The translations under genes and the position numbers were made by a program. The notes below the pieces were generated by a model. That model was not told the origin of the DNA. It worked only from the letters and a program-made list of their open reading frames with translations, and searched no databases. Below are positions 33,413 to 45,484 of a stretch of DNA of 64,000 bases, piece by piece; position 1 is the first letter of the stretch; each line of letters opens with the position of its first letter. The stretch covers positions 67,092,578-67,156,577 of the forward strand of contig NC_091014.1 of assembly GCF_041296385.1 (NCBI RefSeq). Direction: 5' to 3'. The DNA comes from Aphelocoma coerulescens (lineage: Eukaryota; Chordata; Aves; Passeriformes; Corvidae).

Positions 33413-36400
33413 AGGGCTGAGCAGTTTGCTGTTGCTCTGTTGCCGCAGCACTCTGCCTCAGCTGGATCTAGCTGCAATTCCCCCATAGGTCAGAGACAAA
33501 CAGCAGATGAGAGACATCTCCTCAAAGCAGGAACAGCATGGCCACAGAAACCTCTGAATGTGCCAGTGCAAGCTGGCTGGGCTTGCATGTAATTGAAGGA
33601 ATGCTGAGACAAATCCATTAAATGGGTTTTCAGTAGCATTGATGTCCTTCTAATAATAAAGGCGCAGGAATGACTCTCAGGCCAGTGTTGCCTGTACAAG
33701 GAGTTCCTCTTTCAGAACATGGTCTTGCATTACCTTTGCAGAAACATCTGCCAAAGGGGCCCACTGGAGTGGAAAGCAGCCTGATTCTTCCAGTGTTCCT
33801 GGGGGATGTGCTTGGGAGAGAGCATTGGCTGGCTGCAGAGAAAGAAATCTGTGCAAGAGCCTTCCTCTGAAGGCTTGGGAAATATTTTTCTCTTGTAACC
33901 TCCCTCACACATTGTTTGGGAGCACACACAGAGTGTTTTACTGGGCTACAATGATCTCTACAGCCTCAGGTGCTGCAAAGAGCTCAGCATTTGCAGAATT
34001 ATTGGTCATTTTGGGCTTACAAAAATAGATGTGATCTTTAAGGCTCCATTCCAATAGCTGGCTCTGATGACAGCTCAAAATGCCTGACAAAATGAAGTGC
34101 AGTTAATGCTATTTCTGTCCTGAGCTGATCTGTGGCAGGTTTGTTTTTTTTTTAATTATTATTCTTAAATATTAATAGCAATGTCTCCACAAATGATCTG
34201 AAGTTCAGAATTCCACATTTCCTGATCATTTAGTCAATCCATTCCTCACGCTAGGTGCTAGTTATGCTAAAATGGCTGAAAGAGCACTTCTCAGCAGGGT
34301 AAAAAGCTGCAGGATTGGGATCACTGTCCTTAGCTGAAATGGTTCCCTTGGGAAAAATCCTAGAGAAGCTGCTCCTGAGAACCCACTGGGAAATAAGAGG
34401 GGTTTTGTTTGCTTTGTAAAAGCCCAGAATACTTCATTTATTTTTAGATGTCTGGCAGTGAATCTGGCTGCTTTAGGGATGCTTAAGCTCTTCTTAAATT
34501 CAAGCAAGGTTTCCCTCCAACACCAAGATGCCAGCAATAGTTTTGATTTCACAGACCTGTCAGTTCAATTATGTTTGCTTAACTGACAGTCTGATAAAGC
34601 CTTGCTTGCAAATATTTTGGTTCCAAGGGTTTGACTGGACCATCACACAGGCAGGGATATATAACAGGAAAGGGTTGGGATTATACTTGTTGTACAGAAA
34701 GCTTTTCCTGAAAATCAGGGGCTACTCAAAGCACAGCTCTAGAAAGGGTTTGTTAGGTGATGATGTGTACAAACAGGAGCTGAAATTTCTGGGTTTTCAG
34801 GGCTGTGGAACTGAAACATGACAGTAGCTTAATGGCTCAAATTCAGAAACAGCTTCCATGACAAATTTAAGGCTCCTCTTCATCTTTTAACAAATAATTT
34901 AGGTATTTTCCCACAGAGGTTTATTGTCTTCAGCAAGAGCAAAATCAGAAAGAAATTCCAGTCTGAACTGAAACAACTGGAGTTTGAAACCTTGCTATGG
35001 GAAAGGCATTATGCATTTTTCATAGAAAGCAATAAAATATTAATTCCTTTTAGTGACTTAGAGGAGCACTATAAAAAAAAAAAGTATTAGAACTGGGGCA
35101 AAAGAATTGCATTATTCAACCACATCCTCTTCATTACATGTTATTAAAGAGATGTTCAATATTTTGAGAGGAAAAAGGCTTTTATAGTTCTGGTTATTAG
35201 AGTAAAAAGTTAAAATTTCTTCAGTTTTGGGAGAGAGAGCTGAGGGAGCTCTTCCCACTTTCTTTCTAAAGAAGTGAGCATCAATATTACAATTAAGGAA
35301 TTTTGTTTGACCCCTGTGCTGGAACAGCCTTTTGCAGGAGTGTCCATCAGAAAAGCCCTTCAGCAAAGTTGGAGCCTGGCTCCACTGACATTCCAGGTTC
35401 CCTCCCAGTGATCCCACAGGAGGTCAGAGGGATTCCACCAGCTGAGGAAAACTGCTCCCGTGCCTGTCCCTCCAACAGTACCTAAGTTACTATGAAAGGC
35501 TTCTCCTGAGTCCAAGATTGTGTAATATTTGTTCCTTACAATCACAGTCCATTGGGTGCTGACATCTTCACAGCAAGCCTTGACCTGGCAATGCTATAAA
35601 AAGTTAATTTTATGGATTTCTCAGTGAACTGCAAAGGGTGGCTCAGGAAGGTTTGTGCCTGTTCAGGGTGGGGTTTTTAAAAAAGAAAAATAAAAGTGGT
35701 GCTGCTGTTGTTCCTCCTCCCAAGAGCTGAGGCCTGGCTTGGCAGCCATTAGGAACTGTTGGATATAAGTGGATAAGACAGATCTAATAGGAGAGATGCC
35801 ATGGAAAGAGCGTGATTCACTGCTTTGGGCTGTGCACAGAGCTCAAATACTTGCTTTAATCTGGTGTTAGGTGCCAGCTACATGTCTATAGTTTGACACC
35901 AGCACTAAGAGAGCTTTTTTCCTTGGCTCTTGGTGATCCTGAAACTCTTCCCCTTTTGAGGAGCCTTTCCTGCATGCCCCAGGTTGATCACATCCCAGTG
36001 GGGTAAATATATGTTGGTGCTGCAGATATGTTCTGCAAGCAGCAGCTGGAGCTTGGGGAAAACACCCTTTCCTTGGAAACCTTTGCTCTCAAAGAAGTTT
36101 TACAGCAAAGCTTTCCTGGATCTGCTTCCAGGACTAACACAGAAGGCTTGAAACTGCATCTAGTGCTTAAAACTGTGACTGCTGAGCTCCAAATCCAGGA
36201 AAAAACTAAAATTGGATGTCTCATATCAGACAAACTTGCAGTACAGCTCTCTTCCATTGCAGTTTAACACACTGCTCAGATACCACTAAGTTGTAGCACA
36301 GGACACAGCCAGGGAAGTGCAATGGCTTTTGTTTCCTAGATAATGGACATTTAGGGATGAGGCAACACTGCATTCCTGATAAAATGAGGGAGGCAACATT

Positions 36401-37986
36401 GCTGGGAATAACTAAAGAAAAAAACCCCAAAAATCAGTGAAGACCTCAGACTTTTTCTTGTCCTTTGTCTTTACCTTCCCTACCTCACTGAGCAATGGGG
36501 TCATTTATGTATTAGCTTTCCTTTTTTTTGCCTGTTTACTTATGGAGTCAGTTCCTCTTGCCCTGAAATCTGATTCCGACTGAAAGAATCAGGAATTGTG
36601 GCTCTCCCGTGGTTTCCAGAAAGTCGAGGAGCAGACACAGATGATTTTGCATGGGTGACTTCTGTCAGATATTTTTCATCCTCACCTATCTGTGGCTATT
36701 ATGGTTTTTATTCAGCTTCTCTGCAATGCCCCACTGATTTTCAGCAAGTTTCATGCAGGGGAGGAGATGGCTTATGGTACAAAGCTGATCTTACATCTGG
36801 TTTTATTGCTTTCTATTTGAAGATTGACTTCATGTTCCCGTGGTCAAGAAGAGGGGAAGTTATTTCTGCCCTTTATAGCCAAGAAGGTAGGAGGGCTGTG
36901 TGAATGGATTTAGTCTGGTACAACTTTTTGTGCATCAAGTTGAGCTTTAATTGAGTTTGGTGTCTATTTGGTTTATATTCAGTAATAACAATCCCAAAAT
37001 ACTGTCACTCCATGATCATACTACTGTTATCTTCAAGGAGTCTGGCCCTCTCTGCCCCAGCTGGAAGGTTTCTTGTTGATCTTAAAGACTGCTCAAATAA
37101 GATTCTTTTCATGTGGCTTGTCTACCTCTGGGCTAATTTGCTTGTTTGTTTTTATTTGGAAGGCTTCTGCTAAAACAAACCAGGGAAAAAAAAAAAAATT
37201 TGGCTGTCTCTGAAACAAAGTTGGTGGAAAATGTTTTGCTCTGCCTGTCAGACATTATTACACTCATTTTGCTACAAAACTCTCCTACTTTTTGAGCAGA
37301 GCCAGAAAATTTGGCAGGGAGGCTATTCTGACATCATGGTGCACTTTTTGCCATCCTTGAAGAAATTTGCTCAATGTGTTTTGTTTTTTTTTAATGAGTA
37401 TTTCTTTAGAGACTTGTCAGAGCTTTACTATGGAAATCCCTGGGGATTTCTTAGCTCTGGAAAGACCAGATGTTCCCATATCAGTGGGAGGGACTGTTCT
37501 GGCTGGCCAAGACCTGCTGCTCCTGGCAGGGAGGGATGGGATAACAGGTGGCAGACTGAGAGCTGTGTCTCCAGGGCTCTTCATGCCTGCAGGCAAGTCA
37601 CTGGGGAAGTGGGAAGGAACAAAAGTCACAGAATGGGATGAAGGGAGAGGCAGCCTGAGGTAAGAGAAGGAACATGGTGCTGCCAGCTGTGTCCTCATGG
37701 GTGGGGACATGACCCTTTTTTAGCCAGATGACCTCTGGAAGTCTCATCACTTCCATTTACAGGGGTGAACAGAAATCCCTGTGAAGGGCAATTTGAAGTT
37801 GTGCCTGCTCAGGCCAATGCCTGCACTCCCCATAACATTGCCTGCTTAGAACAATGCAAAGATGATCTTTACAGAGACAGACAGGCTGACCTGCATTTGG
37901 GGGGATAAATGGAAATATGGGAGGGGGGAGGGTCTTTGTGCAGACAGGATATTCCTCGTGGCACTGTGTATGGGGCAGGATGGATG
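33413..37986. other. intergenic, 4.6 kb
   Basis: No repeat family, gene or RNA was recognised. A-runs occur near 35075-35085 and 37186-37198. Confidence 0.5.
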
Positions 37987-38038
37987 CATGACACACACAT
38001 GTGAGCAATGAGACAACTCTTTGTAGAAATTAAAACAA

Positions 38039-38044
38039 TTTATT
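38039..38044 (-). terminator. LTR polyadenylation signal (AATAAA on the minus strand)
   Basis: TTTATT on the plus strand is AATAAA on the minus strand. It lies about 275 nt downstream of the LTR TATA box and is followed by TG-rich sequence, as expected for the R/U5 part. Confidence 0.55.
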
Positions 38045-38317
38045 AAAACAGAAAAATTGAAAAATTGCAAAAACTAACAAAATATAAAAATTTGGGATCC
38101 TAGTGGCTCAAGAGGTATGCCCCAGGAGCGCAGGGATTCAGGAACTTTAGGCTTAAGGCAGCTCTGAACCTCAGGTAGAGAAAAAAAAACTTGCAGTCTA
38201 GGCTGGTCAAAAAGAAATCTATTTCTAAAAGCCCCTAAAAAGGGGTAGGTTTCTCCAGCACTGCCTTAGCAAGCTGGAGAGGAAGGGAGAATGAAAAAGG
38301 CGTGTCTGTTTTGCTCC

Positions 38318-38382
38318 CTTTTATAGCTTTTGCTCCGCCCACAGTCTGCCCACAGCCCACCCCTTTGGTTCAAGGTGATTGG
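38318..38382 (-). promoter_or_regulatory. LTR core promoter: TATA, GC box and CCAAT
   Basis: On the minus strand TATAAAAG is at 38325-38318. A GGGCGG box lies just upstream (38340-38335), and CCAAT further upstream (38382-38378). The order and roughly 10-55 bp spacing suit a functional class of retroviral U3 promoter, but activity is unknown. Confidence 0.55.
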
Positions 38383-38756
38383 TGCTCTCCCTTTGACAGA
38401 CCATCTCCATCCACCAATGGCTCCTCCTGGTCAGAGGGGTGATATTAGTTGAGACAAGGGTCAGGTGCCTACAGGGTACGGCCATGGGGGCTGGGCTGTC
38501 CGTGGCAACTGGGGTTTTTTTAAAATCTGCCTTGAAACCAAGATACAAGTAAAACATAAAAAAAATACATCCAACACATCTTAAAACACTTGTAAAAGTA
38601 TACAGTAAACACAGGAAGACCATAAAAACTTGATTAGTGTACCTGGGCTGATGGGTTAATTTTAACATTCAATTTAAAAATGTTAAGCTCAAAATTAATT
38701 AAAGCACTTAATATGCAAAGACCAAGCACAAATAGGGATTTCATGTATGACACACA

Positions 38757-39357
38757 GGATGGGAGCTTCCCTTGCAGACTGAGTTCCCTTCACATCAGAG
38801 CAGTACAAATCTCACTAAAATCTTTGTTTATTGTTCCCTCTCAACAGTGACATGCAGTGGTGGCATAAAACAAAGTGAGTTTTGTTATGATCCAGGCAGC
38901 ATCTAACAGCCTGTTAGAACTTGTAACGACTAACAAATTTAAATGTAATGAATTTCCACAGCTGGGGTGTTCTTTTGCTGTTGTTGGTTGATTTTCTCCT
39001 GGGTTTTGTCTGCTTGTTTTGGTTTTGTTTATCTTTTTAATAAAGTTTAAACAGGCTGTAAGTGCATATGACTGTAGAGCTGCCCTCAGTCAAAGTTTCA
39101 TTGGCTGACCCCAAGCTCTCAGGGATGGTTGTTAAGGGATGCTGTAAATGGCCAGCAGCTCCTAAACTCTCCCTAAAAAGTTTTGCACAGTTTTTCAAGC
39201 CCCCCTCAATTGTCACAACTCCTCTTGTTCCTCTTGTTATGCCCATCTTATCCACTGCAATTAGTGACTGAAGAATTCTGGTGTTTGTCATTTCTCTGTT
39301 ATCTCTTTGTGCCTTTCTCTTTGTCTTTCTTCCTATTTTTCCCTTTATTATCACCTT
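38757..39357. other. intergenic, 600 bp
   Basis: This is single-copy sequence between the LTR and the next CR1, with nothing recognised in it. Confidence 0.5.
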
Positions 39358-39655
39358 TCATAGATTCAAAGAATGGTTTGGGTTGGAAGGGGCATTAAAG
39401 CTCATCTTGTTCCACTCCCCTGCCATGGGCAGGGACACCTTCCACTATCCCAGGCTGCTCAGAGCCCCATCCAGCCTGGCCTTGGACACTGCCAGGGATG
39501 GGGCAGCCACAGCTTCTTTGGGCAACCTGTGCCAGGGCCTCAGCACCCTCACAGGGAAAAATTTCTTCCTAATATCCCATCTAAACCTGCTCTCTGTCAG
39601 TGTGAAGCCATTCCCCCTTGTCCTGTAACCCAAGGTCCTTGTCAAGAGTTTCTCT
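39358..39655 (-). mobile_element. CR1 LINE 3' end
   Basis: It starts 'catagattcaaagaatggtt' and carries the full set of blocks to 'ggtccttgtcaagagtttct'. It is well preserved. Confidence 0.93.
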
Positions 39656-41017
39656 TTGCACTGAAAGGGTCCTTGATCAGGTTACCTTAAAGAAGCAGAA
39701 GCTTTCTCCTTCCACATACCCTTACACAGGATGTAAGGCACTGACCATTTGCTGGACCACTTAAAAAACATTGCACCAGCAGCTAAAAACATCAGCGGTG
39801 TCACTGGCAGCATGTACAACCTGCTCTTAGCCAGGACTCCCTGCAAGGGCATTCTGGACTTGGGCTAAAATAATTTTCCTCACTGTATGTTTGGAAGCAC
39901 AGGGAGGGCACCCAGATGTAGAGGGACCAAATGCCAGAGCAGAATTCTCAAGAATCACTTGTCATTTTGGAAATAATGCCTTCCTCTTGCATGGAAGTGG
40001 GACTTTGTTGAAATATTTGGGTTTTTGTGTGAGCCGGAGTTAAATAAAAGGATTTAGGAGCAGAAGGGACTGGGAAACAAGGAAGGATAGAACAGTGAAC
40101 TGAAAAGGCTGGGAGAAGGTAGAAAATGGGAGGAGGATGGGACATGGGCAGAAGCCGAGGCACAGGATGGAAGGATAAACACTTGGGACCTACAGCTCAG
40201 GGCCTGTAGGATGGAAATAAATTAAAGAATGGAAACTGAATGGGAAAGGAAAGGGCAAAAGGGGTTGAACAGACCCAAGAGAGGACGAAGTCCAGCTTAA
40301 GCCTGAACAGAGAGGTCAAAGCAGTTGAAGCTGATGCTGCAGAACCTGACAGAGTATTTGTCCACCTCAGTCATTTTAAGCTGCCTAGCAAAGAGTTGTG
40401 AAACCCTCCACCTTTCCCTGGTGATGTGTCTGCACGCTGCAGTCATTTTCTGTCACACTCATTCATTTGCTCACGCAGCACAGGGTTGTGTTGGGAACCT
40501 AAAAACTCTGGCAGGACAGAATGTTTTTCCTCCAGTGATAAACAGAAACCTGAAGTCCCTGAAATACATCTAGTGTCTCTCTGTGAAAAGGCATCTGAAA
40601 AAATCCCAACATATTTACATGGGAAATACTTAAGGGATTTAAAAATAGCGGTTTAAAAGTTACTCATCTGTAGATAGAATTTTGGGGAAAAAGACAAGAC
40701 AAAGACAGTATTAAAGGCACTTTAGGTTAACAGAAGTACTTGAGAGCTAGGAAACACCTGTGTGAAAGTTTCTGGCACAGCCTGTTTTGTCTTTCCCCCC
40801 TCCCTTCATCCCAGTACTGTGACAAAATCTTTAGTTACACCATCATATATTTTTGCCAGTGCAAGAACCTGTCCTCATTCAACACACAGGAAAGGCAGTA
40901 TTCCAGGAACAGTCCGGGTTGGTCCAGGGAATAGGACTCTCACCTTCACTTCATGGAAGTGCAGTTCTTCCTCCATCAGTCAGCAGTGGCACAAGCACCC
41001 TTTTCAAAGGGCAGGAG
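39656..41017. other. intergenic, with a purine-rich stretch
   Basis: From about 40030 to 40330 the plus strand is strongly enriched in A and G. The rest is ordinary and no gene was recognised. Confidence 0.5.
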
Positions 41018-41153
41018 AGAGACTGCTCAAGGCCAGGCTGCATGGGGCTCTGAGCAACCTGGACTAAGGCAAGGTGTCCCTGCCCACGCAGGGGGTTGGA
41101 ATAAGATGGTCTTTAAGCTCCCTTCCAACCCTAGCCATTCTATGATTCTAGGA
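41018..41153 (+). mobile_element. CR1 LINE 3'-terminal fragment
   Basis: 'catggggctctgagcaacct', 'caaggtgtccctgcccacgc' and the tail 'ccattctatgattctagg' mark it as CR1. Confidence 0.9.
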
Positions 41154-44100
41154 CTGGGATGGATGTTGTCCCATCGGAGAATCATCAGGATTACTTCTAT
41201 TTTGAGAAAACTGGGATTTTTTTTATCCCTGCTCCTTGTGGTGATGGATGAAACTGCATCATGATGGATACATGGGTATTGTTAGCTGCCCCAACCTGCC
41301 TCACCTTGTTGCCATCTGGAGCTTTGAGATCTGCAGTTACACGAATTGAGAATTCTTTGTTTTGAGAATATTTTTTTTTCTCTTGGAGTGCAACACAAAT
41401 GGGAAAGGCAAGGTTTCATTGCCCATATTCAGTGAAATTGCTGTTCTTTCCTATCCTGAGTGAGTCTGGCATTCTGTGAGATGCAGAGCAATGTTTCAGA
41501 CCTAGGCCTTCACTTGGACTAGAATAAAGAGGCTGAAGCACCCAGGGATCTGGCCATGAACATTTGATGCCATAGAAATTGATTCTCTGATGCCTGGAAG
41601 GATGTTAATGAGCATGCTTCAGGTTTCTCCCATTTTCTGGTGAGAGAATAGACCAGGAGAACAACTGTTTCTGAGTGGCATGTCTAACAGCTCCAGGGCT
41701 CAAGCTAGTTCTGCTTCCCTTGCCTGTTTAGCACTCTCATTTATAGATTTATGGCTCTGAGTAAGAAGGGAAGTATGAAGCTGGCTGTAATTGGTACTGT
41801 GCATAAGTGTAAATTACCATTTCAAATGGGGATGCTCTGCCAGTTATTGCATTTTTTTTTTTTTTTTTTGCTTTATTTTCCCTGTCTATTGCTCTTTTTA
41901 GACTGTGGAGATTTGTTTGATGTGTGGAATATTTTGGCTCCTGGGAGATGAATCCTACCCCAGGGCCTCCAGCCTGTGGGAGGTTCTGTTGTGCCTCCCA
42001 GAGTGCACATTAAGGTGTTGATGGCTGATTCCAGAGGTGCATTGATCACCAAAAAACACTGCAGATATGGAAGGTTGCTTGGTGTTCTTGGTTCTTCGTT
42101 TGATGGGGGAGAGTGTTACAAGATGTGCACATGAGCAAAGCATGTCAAGCTGCTCTGCTGAATGCCCAGGTGATCAGCCAACATCTCCAGCACTTACTGG
42201 GCAGCCTTCAGCTCCAAAAGGAGTTTAGGAAAATGGATATGAAAAGTATTTTCCTACTGGGCTGCAAGCAAGTGAAGAAACTGTAGTAGGGTTAGAGGGG
42301 TGAGAAGCTCCATAACTGGGGAAAGTACCTGGATGTGGGAAGCAGAAGATAGGGGTAGCACAGGAGCTGCAGAGGAGGAATTGGAAAGTTCAGGAGACAA
42401 TGGGGTGACTGGGCAATGCAGGGAGGCAAGGAAGTGGCTAAGAAGTTTTGCATGCCCTAGCCTCAAACCTAGATTCCTACTTTTGGGATATCTTAGTTTT
42501 GGAATGAGGGTCTGTGGGTTTGGCTTTCCTGAGAAAATGCTGCACAGACACAACTTTATGGCAGCTGCAGTGCTGATCACATCAAATCCTGCAAAAGGGA
42601 GCTAAAGGAAATCCAAAGGGTGGCAGTGTTACCCAGAATGCTGAGCCACGTTTGGGGGTGCATAAGACATCCAAGGGAATGGTTGAAACAGAACTCCTGT
42701 GCTGCAGGATGACAGTGCCTGTATGGGCCAGGCCTGGGAGGGCAATGTGCCTCCAGATTTTGGAGTAGGATAAGAGCCCAGATCTGGGCATCATGTGCTA
42801 GTCAGAACAATCTCCCCATGAATCTGTGAAGGGATTTTTGTGCACCTTGGCATCAGTGACCGATACAGCCTGTGGGAGGATGTGGTCATCATAAACTCCA
42901 GAAGCACAGCAAGGTGCCATACCTGAGCTTGGAGATGTGATCACAGCCACTGCCTCAAAGAGAAGCTTACTGGCACCCTGAGGTGGCACTGGCCTCGTGG
43001 TGTTGGCTTCAGAGCCAGCCCCCAAATCTCTCTCCAGGGAGCGTTAGGATGCAGCAGTGCGGCTTTCGGGAACGCTGCTCTTGTCCCTCCTGACATCTCC
43101 GGGTCTCCCTCGCCTCCAGCTCTGCAAATTGTGTGCCATCGGGAGCTGCTGGCCCAGCAGGATCTGCACGGAGGCTGAATTGTGGCAGCTGGCATTGCCT
43201 CTTAATATAGAAGTGAGGGGTGTGGCTGCCCAGGCACCGCGGTGCAGAGCGGCTCGGGAACAGGCTGCGTGCTAAAAAGAGTTTACTTGCACATTGCAAG
43301 GGCTTCTGGCTTTAATACCCAGCCTGAGGTGCACTGTGAGCACTCCAAAGGAAGGACAGCGGCTTCTGGAGGGCTGTCAGGAGCAAGCACAGGTGGTGCA
43401 GAGCAGCCTGAGGGCCTGCTCGGAGCTGGGCTGTGGCAGGAGGTGAGCAGAGCGGGAAGGGATGGGATACAGGGAACACCTCGGCTCTCTGGAGCCCTGC
43501 TCGCCCAGGTAACGGGAAGCCCAGAGCTGTGGCAGCATGGAATGTCCATGTGGGCTGGAAAAGGGTCCTGCAAACCATGCTGGAGCTCCACGCTGACTCT
43601 GCTCTGCTGACTGAAGCTTGCTCCTTCAAACCCAGCACGGGGTGAGCTCCATCACGGTGATGTAGACATGCCCTGTGTGTCCTCTTAGAAACCTCAGGAG
43701 CTTTCCCATCCCTCCCGAAAGCTGTTTTGAAAGGACTTCTCAACAGTTAACCCTGCAAATTAATAAATCATAATTATGATTCAAATAATCCCAGGAATGA
43801 ATAATTCACTGTAATAATTGAAAAAGAAATTTCAGCAAGAAGCATCTTACTGTTATAAAGGCAAACATCGATTCTTTTTTTAAAGAATAGGTATATTCTC
43901 CTGCAAAGTCTTTTTCATCTGGCTGCCATACCCCAATTATGTATAATATGAAACAAAAATGTGCTTCCTTGTGTGATAGCCTATAAATGAAACAAATATG
44001 CATTCTCTTGCAACAGCCGTCTTCAATGCTAATGAGTGAGAAAGGAAAGGGGATTAAGTGACATTTAAATCATATTCACCTCCTTCCTGAGAACAAAGCC

Positions 44101-44749
44101 AAAGAAAGCAGCCACAGTCAGCTGGTCAAGATGCCCAGAGCCTGAACCAGTAATTGCCAGCTAGTTAGGAGGGACTGGGAGGAGGGGTAAGAAGGGGAAT
44201 GTTTTCCTTTAGATCCGTGCTGCTAAGAGATGGTGTAGGCTAAGCACATGGCTTGTAGCCAGCAAAGGCATCAGATGCTGTGATGGTGAAAGCCTGGTTA
44301 ATAACATTTAGCACCAACAAAGGGCTTTCAAGGGAAAGACAGACTTTTGTCCTGGGAAGGATGGAAGCGGAGTCACCTGTTAGCCCCATTTTTGGGTTGT
44401 TTCGGGAGTACAGTGTCGTGAGTGTCTGTGCGCTTTCAGATGCCGAGCGTGACAGGGACGGAGCAAGCCACAGGTTTCTAAAACTAAAAAGAGCTGGTAG
44501 TCAGATTGCTTGTGAAATGCAGATTCTGATTCTGGGGAGACTTAGTGCTGACTGTGTGGTGGTGGGCAAAAAAAAAAATAAGCAAGCTCACGTGTTTGGT
44601 ATGTGGGAAAAGAGGCAAACTCGATCCACCCCAAATGAGGAGAGAAACCGCATTTACCTGTGTCTTTCCCTGGCTGCCCTGTTTACCGTGACAGGTTGTC
44701 CCTATCTGTGGATGGTCCGATGCCACCGTCGTGCTCGCATCACGGCGAT
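41154..44749. other. intergenic region upstream of KCNA6
   Basis: This 3.6-kb stretch has no recognised repeat apart from a T-run near 41850-41869. From about 43740 to 44120 it becomes very AT-rich with homeodomain- and POU-like sites, a possible regulatory element described separately. Open frames of 60-170 codons here have no recognisable domains. Confidence 0.5.
43740..44120. promoter_or_regulatory. candidate conserved enhancer, AT-rich
   Basis: This is repeat-free, AT-rich sequence about 1 kb upstream of the KCNA6 CpG island. It is dense in TAAT/ATTA cores and contains the POU-like octamer variant ATGCTAAT near 44025. The texture is that of vertebrate conserved non-coding elements, but this is inference from composition only. 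Confidence 0.25.
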
Positions 44750-44753
44750 GACA

Positions 44754-44760
44754 TTTATAA
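44754..44760 (+). promoter_or_regulatory. KCNA6: TATA-like box, candidate KCNA6 core promoter
   Basis: TTTATAA followed by ATGG sits exactly where GC-rich sequence begins, about 815 bp before the start codon. A start site some 25-30 bp downstream would give a long 5'UTR. It could equally be chance. Confidence 0.3.
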
Positions 44761-45308
44761 ATGGAGGTCCGCGAGCCACAGGCATGGAGTGACTGGCTCA
44801 AGGTCAACTCCAGCCTGCGGCAGGGACGGGAACAGCACCGAGGTCAGCCCGGTCCCACGGCTGAGCTCTGAGCCCTGCCCGGAGCCGGAGGCGGTGGACA
44901 GCCCGGGCAGGGCTTTGGCTGAAGGGACGAGGGCAGGATTCCAGAGGGGAGAGGTGGGCGAAAGAAGGGCGGCGGCGGTGCCGCCCTGTGGACCAGCTGT
45001 TGCGAATCTCCTAGGCGGAGAGCTGATCCCGCAGCGGCTTCCCCTCGGGGGTCTCCCTCCAAAAGCCGGCATCCCTAGGCTGGGGCTGCCGCGTCCTCCG
45101 CGGCGGGGGGAGCGGTGGGGTGAGCATCCCCCGTCGGCGGGTGCGCGCATCCGTCTGTAGCTGAGCGTGTCGGCGCTGGCGCGGTGTGCGTGTCTCTGTG
45201 TCTCTGTGTCTCCGTGCGGATGCCTGCGTGTGTCTGCGTGTGCCCCTCTCCCCGTGTGTAACCCTGTGCGTGTGTACTCGCACACCTCCCTCTCCCTTCT
45301 CTCTCCCG

Positions 45309-45314
<6 letters not shown>

Positions 45315-45340
<26 letters not shown>
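45315..45340 (+). repeat. (TG)13 microsatellite in the KCNA6 5'UTR or promoter
   Basis: Thirteen uninterrupted TG units end a longer TG/TC-rich stretch (about 45165-45340) and are followed at once by GC-rich sequence. It is 230 bp before the start codon and probably length-polymorphic. Confidence 0.95.
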
Positions 45341-45484
45341 AGCGCGGGGAGCGCAGCGCGGAGCCGGGCGCAGCAGCAGCAGCAGCAGCGCGGTGTCCCC
45401 AGCCCCGCGGCCGGAGGAGGAGCCGCGCCGGGAGCCCCGCGGAGCCGCCGGGCGAGCGCGGCCGCACCGAGGCGCAACAGGCGG

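Larger units (their letters stand above)
37987..38756 (-). mobile_element. candidate solo LTR of an endogenous retrovirus
   Basis: Read on the minus strand, this 770-bp unit begins TGTGTCAT and ends TGTGTCATG. Inside it lie, in order, a CCAAT motif, a GC box, a TATA box, and about 275 bp later an AATAAA followed by a GT-rich tail. That is the U3-R-U5 order of a retroviral LTR. The five bases GGATG (plus strand) abut both ends, at 37982-37986 and 38757-38761, as a target-site duplication would. If the canonical TG...CA rule is imposed, the element would be 37989-38756 with two extra bases before the left repeat. No gag, pol or env sequence adjoins, so a solo LTR from recombination fits best. 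I cannot name the family. Confidence 0.6.

Noticed and set aside
42798..43025. 75-codon minus-strand open frame that looked protein-like
   Set aside because: It was considered as a processed pseudogene or lost exon, but I recognise no family and see no poly(A) tail or splice sites.
44280..44792. 170-codon open frame upstream of KCNA6
   Set aside because: It has mixed composition and no family motif, and it runs into the CpG island. More likely it is promoter-proximal non-coding DNA.
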